From positions 3,335,001 through 3,399,000 of the forward strand of contig NC_087178.1 in NCBI RefSeq assembly GCF_035594125.1: a DNA stretch of 64,000 nucleotides, given 5' to 3'. Shown here in pieces: positions 36,737 through 46,139 of the stretch. Each line of letters starts with the position of its first letter. Within the stretch, counting starts at the first letter, position 1. The notes beneath the pieces were generated by a model. That model was not told where the DNA came from, did no database searches, and was given only the letters and a program-made list of their open reading frames with translations. Source of the DNA: Scylla paramamosain. Taxonomy: Eukaryota > Arthropoda > Malacostraca > Decapoda > Portunidae. A program made the translations under genes and the position numbers.

Positions 36737-38652
36737 CGAGCCAGGAAGCGCCGTACCGATGAAGAAGTGAACTGCGGTCCACCGTCAGTCCTCAGGAGAA
36801 CAGGCACGCCCGTGTCGGCGAACACACCCCGAAGGACACGAACGAGCTGATCAGCCGATGCTGGACGTGAGCATGCAGACACGTGAGGCCACCCAGACAA
36901 GCGATCTACATACACGAGGTATGTACGGCCTGCTGCGTGGAAGTAGTCTGCAGAAACTGACTCAAACACCCTGCTGGGTGTGTCCGTGTCCTGCCAGAGA
37001 GGTTCGTTGGCTTGGCTTGGTAGGAGTGGACGGCATAGTGAGCATCCAGAAACGACGTTCTCAACGTCTCTGTCCATACCAGGCCAGTACACCGTTTGTC
37101 GGGCCCGTCGCTTGGTGCGCTCCATCCCCTGATGACTGTCATGGAGTCGCTCTAGTGTTTCTCGGCGGAGGCTGTGAGGAATAAGAAGCCTCGGCCCGTA
37201 AACCACCAGGTCGTCGTCTACGGCCAGCAGACTGCGCACCGGCCAGTACGTACGCAAGCGGTGATCGAGGTCGTGGCAATGATCAGGGAAGCCCTCGATG
37301 ATGACGTTCTTGAGCAAGCAGTACTCCCCGTCTCTTGCTGCTGCGGCACGTACCATTTCCACAGTCTGATCCTGGAGTGGTGCTAAGCGGACGCCGTCCT
37401 CATTGGTGGCAGATAACGCTGAGATGACCGCTGAGTGGAGAGGGTCGAGGTCACCAGAAGTAGCAGCATCCTCTTCCTCCACTGGGTCCTGTACTGGAGC
37501 ACGTGAGAGGGCGTCGGGCACACAGTGTGTCGATCCCTTTTGCCAGCTTGCTGTGAAAGAATACTGAGCAAGCTTCTCCCTCATGCGCTGCAGCCGCAGG
37601 TTCTCTATTTCTCCCAACAACTTGCTATTGAGGAGAGGTATCAGCGGGCGGTGGTCGAGCACTAGATCGAAGTGAGGGAGTCCTTTCAGGTAGGTGCCAC
37701 ATTTCCTGACTGCCCAGACGATTGCAGCCATTTCCAACTCTATTACTGCATAGCGGCTCTCTGTGTCTGTAACAAATCTTGACCCGCATTGCACCATCTT
37801 CCACTGGTCACTGTGCTTCTGCAGGAGAACGAATCCAAATCCGTGCATCCTTGAGGCGTCAGTCTGTAGCATCGTTGGTAATGATGGGTCGAAGTATGCC
37901 AAGACAGGTGGGCTGACGAGACACTGTTTCACCTTCTCAAACGCCTCTTCATGGTTAGGAGACCAGCACCAACTGTTCTTCGGGCGTAAGAGATCTCTGA
38001 GGGGTTGTGCAGCTGCAGCCACAGCAGGAGAAAAGCTTCCAAGCTGGTTTGTAAGACCCATGAATGATCGTAAGTCGGTGATGTGCTGTGGTCGTGGGAA
38101 GTCAGAGATTGCCTTAACTTTCTTTGAGTCTGTCGTGTAGCCTTGTCCAGAAACAGAGTAACCACAGTAATCTACCACTCTTTCCGCGAATGTAAACTTC
38201 TGTGGGTTGAGAGTGATGCCGTGCTGGTCACACCGCCGCACAATCTGAATGACATGGGCTAAGTGCGCACTGTAGGTGGAGTCATAGGCCAGGATGTCGT
38301 CCACGATCTTGATGGTGTTAGGTATGTCGCCGAGAGCTTGGTCTCCTCGACGGTTATACTCGTCTCCAGACGAGACGAGACCCATAACCGCTCGCCGAAA
38401 CTTGTACCGACCCCAAGGTGTTATGAAGCAGGTTAAATCCTGGTCTTCTTCTCTAATGGGGACTTGAAAATACCCCATCTTGGCATCAAGAGTGGTGAAC
38501 CAAACTGCTCCGGTCCCGATCGAGGCGATGGCGTCATGAGGTGAGCGCACTGGATACACGGGCCTCTTCACGTAACGGTTGAGTCGTGTCAGGTCAACAC
38601 ACAGCCTTACACCAGATGTCTTTTTGGGACAGGCACGATGGGGTGGCACCAT
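36658..38652 (-). CDS. pol: RT, RNase H and integrase part of Gypsy-type Pol
   Basis: A 664-residue frame, the largest in the window. RT palm: catalytic Asp in LDAKMGYFQ (D56) and the VDD box (D118, D119; here IVDDI, where YVDD-like is usual). RNase H: D265 (QTDAS), E305 or E307 (VIELE) and D333 (LDHRP), followed by VPDALSR. Integrase: zinc-binding HHCC with H504, H507, C537 and C540, then catalytic D569 (SADYF) and D623 (RTDGG). After about residue 642 the integrase motif is lost because of a break at the C5 run 36730-36734. The third catalytic residue, Glu, lies in the next frame. The initial ATG is internal to RT. The product would copy genomic RNA to cDNA and insert it into the chromosome. 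All catalytic residues seen are intact. Confidence 0.93.
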   Translation of the reverse strand: MVPPHRACPKKTSGVRLCVDLTRLNRYVKRPVYPVRSPHDAIASIGTGAVWFTTLDAKMGYFQVPIREEDQDLTCFITPWGRYKFRRAVMGLVSSGDEYNRRGDQALGDIPNTIKIVDDILAYDSTYSAHLAHVIQIVRRCDQHGITLNPQKFTFAERVVDYCGYSVSGQGYTTDSKKVKAISDFPRPQHITDLRSFMGLTNQLGSFSPAVAAAAQPLRDLLRPKNSWCWSPNHEEAFEKVKQCLVSPPVLAYFDPSLPTMLQTDASRMHGFGFVLLQKHSDQWKMVQCGSRFVTDTESRYAVIELEMAAIVWAVRKCGTYLKGLPHFDLVLDHRPLIPLLNSKLLGEIENLRLQRMREKLAQYSFTASWQKGSTHCVPDALSRAPVQDPVEEEDAATSGDLDPLHSAVISALSATNEDGVRLAPLQDQTVEMVRAAAARDGEYCLLKNVIIEGFPDHCHDLDHRLRTYWPVRSLLAVDDDLVVYGPRLLIPHSLRRETLERLHDSHQGMERTKRRARQTVYWPGMDRDVENVVSGCSLCRPLLPSQANEPLWQDTDTPSRVFESVSADYFHAAGRTYLVYVDRLSGWPHVSACSRPASADQLVRVLRGVFADTGVPVLLRTDGGPQFTSSSVRRFLARWGWSIVYLHLIIHAPMVTPRQRSSP

Positions 38653-38927
38653 GTCGTAGGGTAGTCCACACTCTCGATGATTCCCTTGTTAAGCAGCTCT
38701 TCCAACTGGCTCTTAATTTCTTCACGCCAATTGTAAGGGATTGTACGAGATGCTGTTACGGCGAAGGGTCGAGCGTCGTCTGTCAACTCGATGGCCATGG
38801 ATCCACCAGCCATTGCACGTAAACCTTCCTTTGCTTCGAAGACGCTGGGAAAGGCCTTGATCACAGCAGCAGCGTGCCCCGCACGCTGCTGTGGCGTTGG
38901 GTCGTAGGAATGAGGCCAGCTGATCAC
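38607..38927 (-). CDS. pol: Reverse transcriptase N-terminal fragment
   Basis: A 106-residue frame, GTG at its nominal start and open upstream to about 39083. It carries the linker and RT fingers typical of Gypsy Pol: a PYNWREEI segment, then LEELLNKGIIESVDYPTTWC and the HPIVPVPK motif. It ends at a stop just after the T5 run at 38621-38625 (A5 on the element strand). The next frame picks up exactly at KKTSGVRLCVD. The two frames overlap at 38607-38652. A single-base length change in that A run explains the break. The product would be the template-binding part of RT. Confidence 0.85.
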   Translation of the reverse strand: MISWPHSYDPTPQQRAGHAAAVIKAFPSVFEAKEGLRAMAGGSMAIELTDDARPFAVTASRTIPYNWREEIKSQLEELLNKGIIESVDYPTTWCHPIVPVPKRHLV

Positions 38928-40306
38928 TTCTGTGGGCGTAGATAGAGGTGGCTGCGAGGCGGTCGGGTACTTGATGGAGCTGTTGCCGGTGTGCTGTTCT
39001 TCCCTGCGTAGCGGTCGGATTTGAGCCGGAAAATCTTCGGGGAGGATTCCGAGAGCGATGGAATCGTACCAGCTAAGCAGCGCCCCTTCACCTCCTTCAC
39101 CACGCTCACAACAGTCTCAGCTTCCCTGTCGCCCAGTTGCAAGTGCGACGAGAAAGTTCCTACACAGGTGAGGGGGTGATTACCGGCAGCATAAAGTCCA
39201 TCACCATCAGCGGGCGCCAAGCTGGAGGGCGGGATTCCAAGGAGTGTTGCCGTGTCGAGGCCAATAACGGTCGTTTCGGCCCCAGAGTCAGGAGTCCACG
39301 TAATCTTGTCTCTTCCAGCGGGATGTGTGGCGGTAATGAGCACCTGGGGCGCAGGTCGTGCCGTCACCGTCTTTGTGTATACGCCTGATAAGAGCTGGTA
39401 TACACTGGCACTGGCTCCCCGCCTCGGGCCTGCACCGCGATGAGGATAGACAGTTGAGGAACTCCTCGAAGCTCCTCGTCGTTTCCTCACTGTCTGCTGA
39501 CATACACTCGCAAAATGCCCTCTTTTCCCGCAGTTACGACACACTTTATCTATTGCCTGGCATCCCCTTTTGTCACTGCGACAATTTTTGCCACAACGAT
39601 AACAGCCCGTGGGGCTTGAGCCCCCGAAACTGCCCTTCCTGTAGTTCGAGACAGCGTTCACACCATGGCTCGAAGAGTGAGAGCCGCCCCTTAGTACTGC
39701 ACTACACTGGTTAGCGCTCTCTGATGCTCTGCAAATATCTATGGCGTTTTCAAGGGTGAGTTTCTTGTTTTCCAGCATGCGTTTCAGAGCCACTTCGTCT
39801 CGTGTCCCAACGACAATTCTGTCACGCAGCTGATGGTTTATGCACTGGTCGCAAAAGTCACAGAAATTGGCGATTTCCTTTACAGCACATAAAAAGTCGT
39901 CAAAACCTTCTTGCGTTTCTTGCACGCGGGAGTAGAAGTCTCTTCTATCCATGATGATGTTGCGCTGGCTTCGCAGGTACTCACACATTGCATCGAGGAT
40001 GGTTCTTAACTCCGCGTCTCTCGGTAAGCTTATCCCGTAGCGAAGTGTACGGGTCCACTCGTCGTCTAGGACAGCAGCGAGTGCCGCCCTCTGCTCAGCC
40101 AGGGAGAGACAGTCTATCCTGGCGAGGGTTACGTATCCTTCAAACTTATGGCGCCACGTGTCGAACTCACGTAAAGATGCTGACGCCGTTAAGTGAGGAA
40201 TGATGGTGGCGGACGTCGGGAACCTCGCGCCCTGGGTAGACGTGCTGCGGGCTGTGGTTTCGCCTTCATTGCTCGCCGTGGTGCGACTGGGAGCTTGTGT
40301 CCCCAC
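38924..40306 (-). CDS. gag-pol: Gag-protease part of Gypsy-type polyprotein
   Basis: A 460-residue open frame. The first codon here is GTG and the frame is open further upstream to about 40337, so it is an internal piece rather than a true start. Residues 1-200 are an alpha-helical Gag-like capsid region. A Cys-rich segment at residues 235-269 holds an irregular first knuckle (C235, C238, C249, no clear His) and a canonical CX2CX4HX4C knuckle at 256-269. The aspartic protease active site DSGA is at 340-343. After about residue 408 the frame stops looking protease-like, and an adjacent frame continues with the conserved protease/RT linker. The break is at the C4 run 39083-39086, so the last 50 or so residues are an out-of-frame tail. 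The product would package RNA and process the polyprotein. Confidence 0.88.
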   Translation of the reverse strand: MGTQAPSRTTASNEGETTARSTSTQGARFPTSATIIPHLTASASLREFDTWRHKFEGYVTLARIDCLSLAEQRAALAAVLDDEWTRTLRYGISLPRDAELRTILDAMCEYLRSQRNIIMDRRDFYSRVQETQEGFDDFLCAVKEIANFCDFCDQCINHQLRDRIVVGTRDEVALKRMLENKKLTLENAIDICRASESANQCSAVLRGGSHSSSHGVNAVSNYRKGSFGGSSPTGCYRCGKNCRSDKRGCQAIDKVCRNCGKRGHFASVCQQTVRKRRGASRSSSTVYPHRGAGPRRGASASVYQLLSGVYTKTVTARPAPQVLITATHPAGRDKITWTPDSGAETTVIGLDTATLLGIPPSSLAPADGDGLYAAGNHPLTCVGTFSSHLQLGDREAETVVSVVKEVKGRCLAGTIPSLSESSPKIFRLKSDRYAGKNSTPATAPSSTRPPRSHLYLRPQK

Positions 40307-40436
40307 TCTCTCCAGCAGCTGGGTTAAACGCTCCTCGCGAGGCCTGACTCTGCTCCGACTGTCGCGCTAGCAGGGCCTGACTCTGCTCCGACTGTCGCGC
40401 TAGCAGGGCAGCCAGCGCCTCCAACTGCTTCTCCAT
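40266..40436 (-). pseudogene. gag: Gag N-terminal fragment of the LTR element
   Basis: The first ATG after the primer binding site is at 40436-40434, only 31 bp inside the element. It opens a 56-residue frame beginning MEKQLEALAALLARQ. The start is Leu/Gln/Glu-rich and probably helical or coiled-coil. An 11-residue unit (ALLARQSEQSQ, 33 bp) is duplicated in tandem. Past about 40345 this frame loses Gag-like content, while another frame continues a Glu/Leu-rich helix into the main Gag frame. This points to a frame break around 40335-40345. A longer frame starting inside the LTR exists but needs LTR-encoded residues and is unlikely to be the true start. Confidence 0.7.
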
Positions 40437-40467
40437 TCTGCGCCGTACCCACTGCAGCCTTGTCCTG

Positions 40468-40485
40468 ATCCTACTCACTGCGCCA
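40468..40485 (-). promoter_or_regulatory. Primer binding site (tRNA)
   Basis: Directly inside the 5' LTR the element strand reads TGGCGCAGTGAGTAGGAT. Starting with TGG is expected for a site complementary to a tRNA 3'-CCA end. I could not identify which tRNA it matches. Matching it against the host tRNA set would settle this. Confidence 0.75.
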
Positions 40486-40714
40486 TGTTCGACTCTTGAC
40501 CAGCAGGGGCACAGGAAACGCAGGTAACAGTGCAGGTGTTTATTCACAGAAGGTGTGAACAGAAGGCTGGAGGTAGGTGATCTCTCGGCGCCAGGCCGCG
40601 CACTTCCACTTAACACTTATGACTGAAGCCTAGCTCGTTCACTCATACACGTATTCATGCCTCACACAAGTCTCGCTCATTCACTCGTTCACACAACTAG
40701 CTAACAACCACACA
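40486..40714 (-). repeat. 5' LTR of the Gypsy-type element
   Basis: This 229-bp repeat matches 35645-35873 at every base I compared (offset 4841). In element orientation it begins TGTGTGTGG and ends GTCGAACA, the usual TG...CA ends. An AATAAA polyadenylation signal lies on the element strand at 40539-40544. An arthropod-type initiator TCAGT is present upstream of it, at 40622-40626. No convincing TATA box was seen. As the 5' LTR it would carry the promoter. Confidence 0.95.
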
Positions 40715-40719
40715 CTTCC
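40715..40719. repeat. Target-site duplication, right copy (CTTCC)
   Basis: This is the partner of 35640-35644 and directly follows the outer CA end of the 5' LTR of the minus-strand element. Confidence 0.85.
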
Positions 40720-40858
40720 CTCTCTCCTTCCCTCCTTACTTTCCTACGCCTCTGCAATAGAATCTTTCCTTTCCTCCATCCTTTCCTTCCTCCCTCTGTA
40801 CGAAGATCTCTACGTATCTCCCTTTTTTGTTTTCCTCCTCGTCCTTCTTTCCTTCCTT

Positions 40859-40863
<5 letters not shown>

Positions 40864-40951
<88 letters not shown>
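40864..40951 (+). repeat. (CT)44 microsatellite
   Basis: Pure repeat inside the pyrimidine tract hosting the LTR element. CCTCCCTCCCTCCGTCCTGC units repeat at about 41000-41060. Confidence 0.98.
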
Positions 40952-40953
<2 letters not shown>

Positions 40954-41353
40954 TTCCTTTCTATTCTCCCTCCCTCCGCCCATTCTGCACCTCCTTCCCT
41001 CCCTCCCTCCGTCCTGCATTACGCATTCTCTCTCCCTCCCTCCCTCCCTCCGTCCTGCATCTCCCATTCCTCCTTTCCTCCCTCCCTCCTTCCCTCCCTC
41101 CCTTATTCCCTGTAGCATAATTAGATATAAACTTGTCCAGGAGGTGCATTTTTAGACCGGAATGAGTCTTTTTCTTGTTTTTGTAGTTAATGAACAGGAA
41201 AACGCGGAATAATACTGAACACACCTGAAATATTTCGTTCCCTTAAAAAAAAAGAAAATTAAATAAAAAAAAAATCGTCTCTTCGGGCTGGATATTTTTT
41301 TCAATGTTGTTTTCTGTTTTTTTTTTTTATGTTAGTTGTAAGTTGTGCTCGTT

Positions 41354-41357
<4 letters not shown>

Positions 41358-41449
<92 letters not shown>
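41358..41449 (+). repeat. (TG)46 microsatellite
   Basis: Pure repeat. Confidence 0.98.
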
Positions 41450-41451
<2 letters not shown>

Positions 41452-41703
41452 GGTGACACGGAGTGAAAAAAAGAAAGAAAAGAAAAAAAGGTAAGGGAAC
41501 TCAGTATCCAACCAACCGCCTGAATAAATGAATGAATGAATGAATAAACGAGAGAGTGAGTGAATACATGAATAGATAAATAAATACAAATATACAAATA
41601 GATTCAAGCCATATTTTTTCTTTTCTTTTTTTTCTGTTGTTATTCTCTACTCCATTGTGCATGCTGGAAAATATTTCTTTCCTGCAGAGGAGATGCAAGC
41701 GAG

Positions 41704-41833
41704 AGTAAATAAATAAATAAATAAAATAAATAAAATAATCATATCTGTCTGTGCAAGTGTATTAGAACAACGAGCAAACTTTCCAAAATATTTTAATAGT
41801 AAATCTCTCGTGGAAGAGGAAGACGAATATTGC

Positions 41834-41864
<31 letters not shown>

Positions 41865-41880
41865 TAAAAAATAAAAAACT
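41704..41880 (+). repeat. AAATA-rich repeats
   Basis: AAAT/AAATA units at 41706-41737 and 41836-41877. Unique DNA between. Confidence 0.85.
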
Positions 41881-42200
41881 TAATACGAGAAAACTAAATA
41901 AAAACAAAACAGAAGAAATCATAAATAAAACACGGAGAACAGGAGGAATCTTAACTGAAACACAAAAAGACATGCATTCCACACACCCAGTCCGCATGCA
42001 GGAGGTGGAAATGAATCAAGTCAGTTTCTTTTTTCTTTTTCTTTTTTTCTTTCTTTTTTTATTGACGAGGAAGGGAGAAGGAGAAACGGTTTTGAAACTT
42101 TGTGCCCCAAATTGTTTCTTTCTAAATGTTTGTGAGTTGCCTGCTTTTCTTGAGGTCACGGAAAGATTAATGGTGAGCGTGGTGGAGTCGAGTGTGGAGG

Positions 42201-42380
42201 ATCAAGAGGAGGAGGAGGAGGAGGAGGAGGAGGAGAAGGAAGAGGACTAAGCAGAAGAGGCACCGGGGAGGAGAGTCATGTTAAGAGTGAGACAGAAGGA
42301 GGAGGAGGAGGAGGAGAAGGAAGACGAAGAAGAGGAGGAAGAGGAAGAAGAGGAGAGAGGCGGAGGAGGAAGACATGGCG
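42201..42380 (+). repeat. (GGA)n and degenerate purine tract
   Basis: GGA runs at 42207-42240 and 42297-42375. The Glu- and Pro-rich frames over it are artefacts. Confidence 0.9.
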
Positions 42381-42466
42381 GTGTGGCTGCGGAAGGAGAT
42401 GCTCGTAAAAGGAAACGCTTCTCGAGTCGTGCTGTGTGAGGCGAGTCCAGGAAAGAGAGGAGTCGT

Positions 42467-42468
<2 letters not shown>

Positions 42469-42529
<61 letters not shown>
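42469..42529 (+). repeat. (AG)30 microsatellite
   Basis: Pure repeat. Confidence 0.98.
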
Positions 42530-42532
<3 letters not shown>

Positions 42533-43050
42533 ACAAGTGGATAAATTGACCATCAGACACCTTGTGCATCTTATTTTAAAGGGAAATTGCTGCTCTTTCT
42601 TCTCGCGCGCCGTAAGTTTCACAACAGCACGACACGGGATGCTTGGCAAAATGCGTGAGTCATTAGGTAACTTTCCTCATATTTCTCACACAACCCGACT
42701 CGCGCTCCAGGTCTTGACTTTATTCACTCTGCTCCGCTGCTGTGACACTTCCCCCTGTCTCTCCCTTTCTCTCTCCCTGTCTCCCTTTTTACTGGAGGTG
42801 CATTATTATTTTTCTGTAGCTCTTGTTGTTTTTCTTTCTGGTTTTCATATTTTTTTCTTTCTTCATTTTTTTTTTTGTATCGTTTTCATAATGTTTTTTT
42901 TTTTACCTTTTTTGTGTTTTTTTTGTACCTAGTTTTCATACTTTAACCACGTAGTTTTTTCACTGTAGCTATCCCTTCACAATTTACTTACATAGCACTT
43001 CACTATACCTACTAATTTTTCAAAGTGTACCTATTAAACTATGGATAGTA

Positions 43051-43054
<4 letters not shown>

Positions 43055-43142
<88 letters not shown>
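43055..43142 (+). repeat. (TC)44 microsatellite
   Basis: Pure repeat; first of a pair. Confidence 0.98.
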
Positions 43143-43147
<5 letters not shown>

Positions 43148-43360
43148 TAAATACTATTGGCAGTGTAGAGTGGTGTAATTAGACCAGATATCCTTATTAG
43201 AACATAAAGGTCAGTTGCTGTTTTAATATCCGCTTCTATCCGCTATTATCTGCTCCTGTTCATTTCCGTCCTATTAATTCGATCATTAATGCTTAGGATT
43301 TAAATAAGTTTTCCAGACGTTTTTAAAGAATTTTTTTTTTCAGGGATTTCATAGACGTCT

Positions 43361-43363
<3 letters not shown>

Positions 43364-43442
<79 letters not shown>

Positions 43443-43468
43443 CTCGCTCTCTCGCTCGCTCGCTCGCT
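43364..43468 (+). repeat. (TC)38 grading into (TCGC)n
   Basis: Pure to 43439, then mixed CTCTCG and CTCG units to 43468. Confidence 0.96.
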
Positions 43469-44324
43469 ATTAGATTCAAAAGTTATTGGAGGAGGATGAA
43501 AGGATTCGGGTCAGATTTGTGTAATATTCACATCCCTTTGTCAACTTGCTCTATCTTTCTCTAAGTTCAGCACTCCATACCATCTTCATCTTTCCTTTCC
43601 TCTCTTACTTGCTTCCTTACAATCCCCCTTTGACCTTCTTTCCTTCCTCCATTTTTTTTTCTTTTCCTTCCTTCTCTCCTTATTTTCTAGATTTCTTGTT
43701 TCCTTTCTTTCTCATTCTTTTTTTCCTATTCAGATTTCATTTTTCTTTTTTTTACTAGTTTTCCTTCCTTTTATTTTTTTTTTCTTTCTCTCTTTCTTCC
43801 TATGTTTCTTTCCATTCTTTCTGCCCTTCCTTTCAGCCATCACATTCTTTTTCCTCCTGGTTATTCTTCCTTCCTTTTCTCTTCCTTTCAATGCTATCAT
43901 CTATTCCATCAACCACGATTGGTATCTGTGAACATCTTCCTTGCTCTTCCTTCCTTCCTTCCTTCCTTTCCTCCAGCCAACCATTCACGTCAAGGAAAAA
44001 AAGTAACAAAAATAATAATAGTAGTCATAAATATTTCTCAATACTCCCCCAACGATGCGCCTTCCTCCCTTTTTTTTTTTTTATCTCGACATCCCTCCTC
44101 CTATCCATGCCTCTTCCTCCTTTCGTCTTTCTCTTCCTCTCTCCTCCCATCTCTCACCTCCTCTCCCTCTGCCTCCTCTCCCTTGTTTTTACCTCCCAAC
44201 GTAAGTAATATCGTGTATTTTGTTTCAAGGAGGGCAAAGAATGGCGCTACTTTCTCCTACATTAACGAAACTTTGGAAGTCTCCAGATGACCTTCTCTTA
44301 CTTAAAGCTGTTCCTTAGTACTGG

Positions 44325-44353
44325 TGGTAGTTGTAGTAGTAGTAGTAGTAGTA

Positions 44354-44384
<31 letters not shown>

Positions 44385-44470
44385 ACGCTAAACAAATTAA
44401 TCTGTCTTTCTCTTTTTCTTGTTTTTTTTGTAGTAGTAGTAGTAGTAATAATAGTAGTAGTAGTAGTACT
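44325..44470 (+). repeat. (TAG)n trinucleotide repeats
   Basis: TAG runs at about 44328-44383 and 44431-44469, giving poly-Val and poly-Ser artefact frames. Confidence 0.95.
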
Positions 44471-44586
44471 AGAAGACAGCAGACAAGAATTAACGTATCT
44501 TTTCACTCTCCTTTTGTGTCCTTGTTTTTGTTCTTGTTCCACTCATTTTTAATATTCTTGTTTCTGTTCTTCTTGTTCCTCTCCGA

Positions 44587-44820
44587 CTTTTCTTCTTCTT
44601 CTTCTTCTTCTTCTTCTTCTTCTTCTTCGTCTTTGTCTTTGTCTTTGTCTTTGTCTTTGTCTTTGTCTTTGTCTTTGTCTTTGTCTTTGTCTTTGTCTTT
44701 GTCTTTGTCTTTGTCTTTGTCTTTGTCTTCGTCTTCGTCTTCGTCTTCGTCTTCGTCTTCGTCTTCGTCTTCGTCTTCGTCTTCGTCTTCGTCTTCGTCT
44801 TCGTCTTCGTCTTCTTCTTC
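44587..44820 (+). repeat. Compound (TTC)n-(GTCTTT)16-(GTCTTC)15 array
   Basis: A TTC run (44587-44628) is followed by 16 uninterrupted GTCTTT units (44629-44724), then 15 uninterrupted GTCTTC units (44725-44814), then TTC. The minus strand reads as a long Lys-Thr repeat, an artefact of the hexamer. Confidence 0.97.
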
Positions 44821-44894
44821 ACTTCTTCATTACGATTCAAAATACTTTTCTCTACTTATAATCACCAAAACATTAATTCTTTTACTTACCAGCT

Positions 44895-44898
<4 letters not shown>

Positions 44899-44952
<54 letters not shown>
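44899..44952 (+). repeat. (GA)27 microsatellite
   Basis: Pure repeat. Confidence 0.98.
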
Positions 44953-44953
<1 letters not shown>

Positions 44954-45249
44954 GTATCGTAGGTATGTAATGAAGTGTCACTGAAGATCCGGGAAACTTC
45001 TGACAACATTCGCCCCGATGTTCCCCTCACCATCCTTCTATTGGTTTAGTTCTGGAAATATGTTACCTTTGTTACCTGACGGGAGGCGAGGAGGCGCTGC
45101 AGGTGTAGTGAGGTGTAGTGGCTTAATAGCTTAGTTACCTGGGTGTAGGTGTGCCACAGGTAAAAAATCTCCCTCCACCTCTGTCTCTCATCACTATTAT
45201 TTTTTTTTATTTAAACTTTTATTATTACGGTTTTTAAAGATGTACGTTG

Positions 45250-45380
45250 AATAAGAACACAAGAAAATCAGGGTAACTGCAAGAAAACATCAGGCCTACA
45301 CGTGGCGGTCACTGTAAGAAACAACCTTACCTATTCCCAACTATCATCCAAATCCGTATATTTCAAAACTGCTTCAAGGT
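45250..45380 (-). repeat. Dispersed repeat, GCCACGTGTAGGCCTGATG family
   Basis: On the minus strand: GGATGATAGTTGGGAATAGG, then CCGCCACGTGTAGGCCTGAT, then TTTTCTTGTGTTCTTATTC. The same order appears at 54000-54110 and, diverged, at 60640-60760 (-) and 10600-10690 (-). I recall this as a common decapod dispersed repeat. It has no coding content. Confidence 0.7.
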
Positions 45381-45529
45381 CATTACAGTAATTGCACCTA
45401 ATGAAAAAATAAATAAAATGCACTACACATGTAAGATGCTTGGAAAAAAAGGCGGGTTAACGTAAATATACAAAACATACACAGGTGATTGTAGTATAAT
45501 TGTCTGAGTGGATGTGTTGAGAACGAGCA

Positions 45530-45531
<2 letters not shown>

Positions 45532-45608
<77 letters not shown>
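45532..45608 (+). repeat. (CT)38 microsatellite
   Basis: Pure repeat. Confidence 0.98.
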
Positions 45609-45611
<3 letters not shown>

Positions 45612-45661
45612 CCTTCAATCTGTGCATCTCATAAAATCATTCCCTTCATCTTATAATGAAC

Positions 45662-45663
<2 letters not shown>

Positions 45664-45731
<68 letters not shown>
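45664..45731 (+). repeat. (TTA)22 trinucleotide repeat
   Basis: Pure TTA repeat between two CT tracts. Confidence 0.98.
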
Positions 45732-45791
45732 TGTTTATTTATATTTTTTTTTGTGATCTGCAATACGCTTGTTTTATGTGCTCGTGTGAAT

Positions 45792-45792
<1 letters not shown>

Positions 45793-45866
<74 letters not shown>
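45793..45866 (+). repeat. (CT)37 microsatellite
   Basis: Pure repeat. Confidence 0.98.
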
Positions 45867-45867
<1 letters not shown>

Positions 45868-46060
45868 GTATAAAGACTGGTATATTTTTCTTCTTTTTCT
45901 CTTCTCTTCGTCTTGTTACTCTCATCTCGCCCAAGTTGTACGCGTAAGAAAAGCGATTGAGAAGTTAGTTTTTGCCTTTATCCTTCTCCTCCTCTTCCTT
46001 CTTCTCTTCATTCCTCTCCTACTCATCCTCCTCCTGTCATTTATCTTCAGACTCATCAGG

Positions 46061-46139
46061 TTCTCCTCCTCCTCCTCCTCCTCCTCTTCCTCCTCCTCAT
46101 ATTCATGTCATTCCTTACAATTCTTGTCATTAATGTCTT

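Larger units (their letters stand above)
35645..40714 (-). mobile_element. Ty3/Gypsy-type LTR retrotransposon, full length, frame-broken
   Basis: A 5070-bp element on the minus strand. It is bounded by 229-bp direct repeats with TG...CA ends and flanked by the 5-bp duplication CTTCC. In element order it holds the 5' LTR, primer binding site, Gag, protease, reverse transcriptase, RNase H, integrase, polypurine tract and 3' LTR. The domain order (RT before integrase) is that of Ty3/Gypsy. The RT and integrase resemble the K02A2.6-like proteins common in arthropod genomes (family knowledge, from memory). No envelope gene is seen. The coding region appears originally to be one continuous Gag-Pol frame and is now split by five frame breaks, near 40335-40345, 39083-39086, 38621-38625, 36730-36734 and 36262-36271. 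As assembled it cannot make an intact polyprotein. It sits in a polypyrimidine tract. Confidence 0.95.

Noticed and set aside
36465..36782. 105-residue minus-strand frame over the integrase
   Set aside because: Shadow frame; the catalytic Glu motif is in the frame of 36260-36736.
36230..37184. Plus-strand open frames inside the LTR element
   Set aside because: They are antisense shadows of Pol, with no recognised motif.
40498..40515. CTCF-like word CCAGCAGGGGCAC in both LTRs
   Set aside because: It has one G fewer than the CTCF consensus in the G run, so the match is broken; not called.
40266..40616. 116-residue frame starting in the 5' LTR
   Set aside because: The upstream 60 residues are LTR and primer-binding-site DNA. 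The Gag start is more likely the ATG at 40436-40434.
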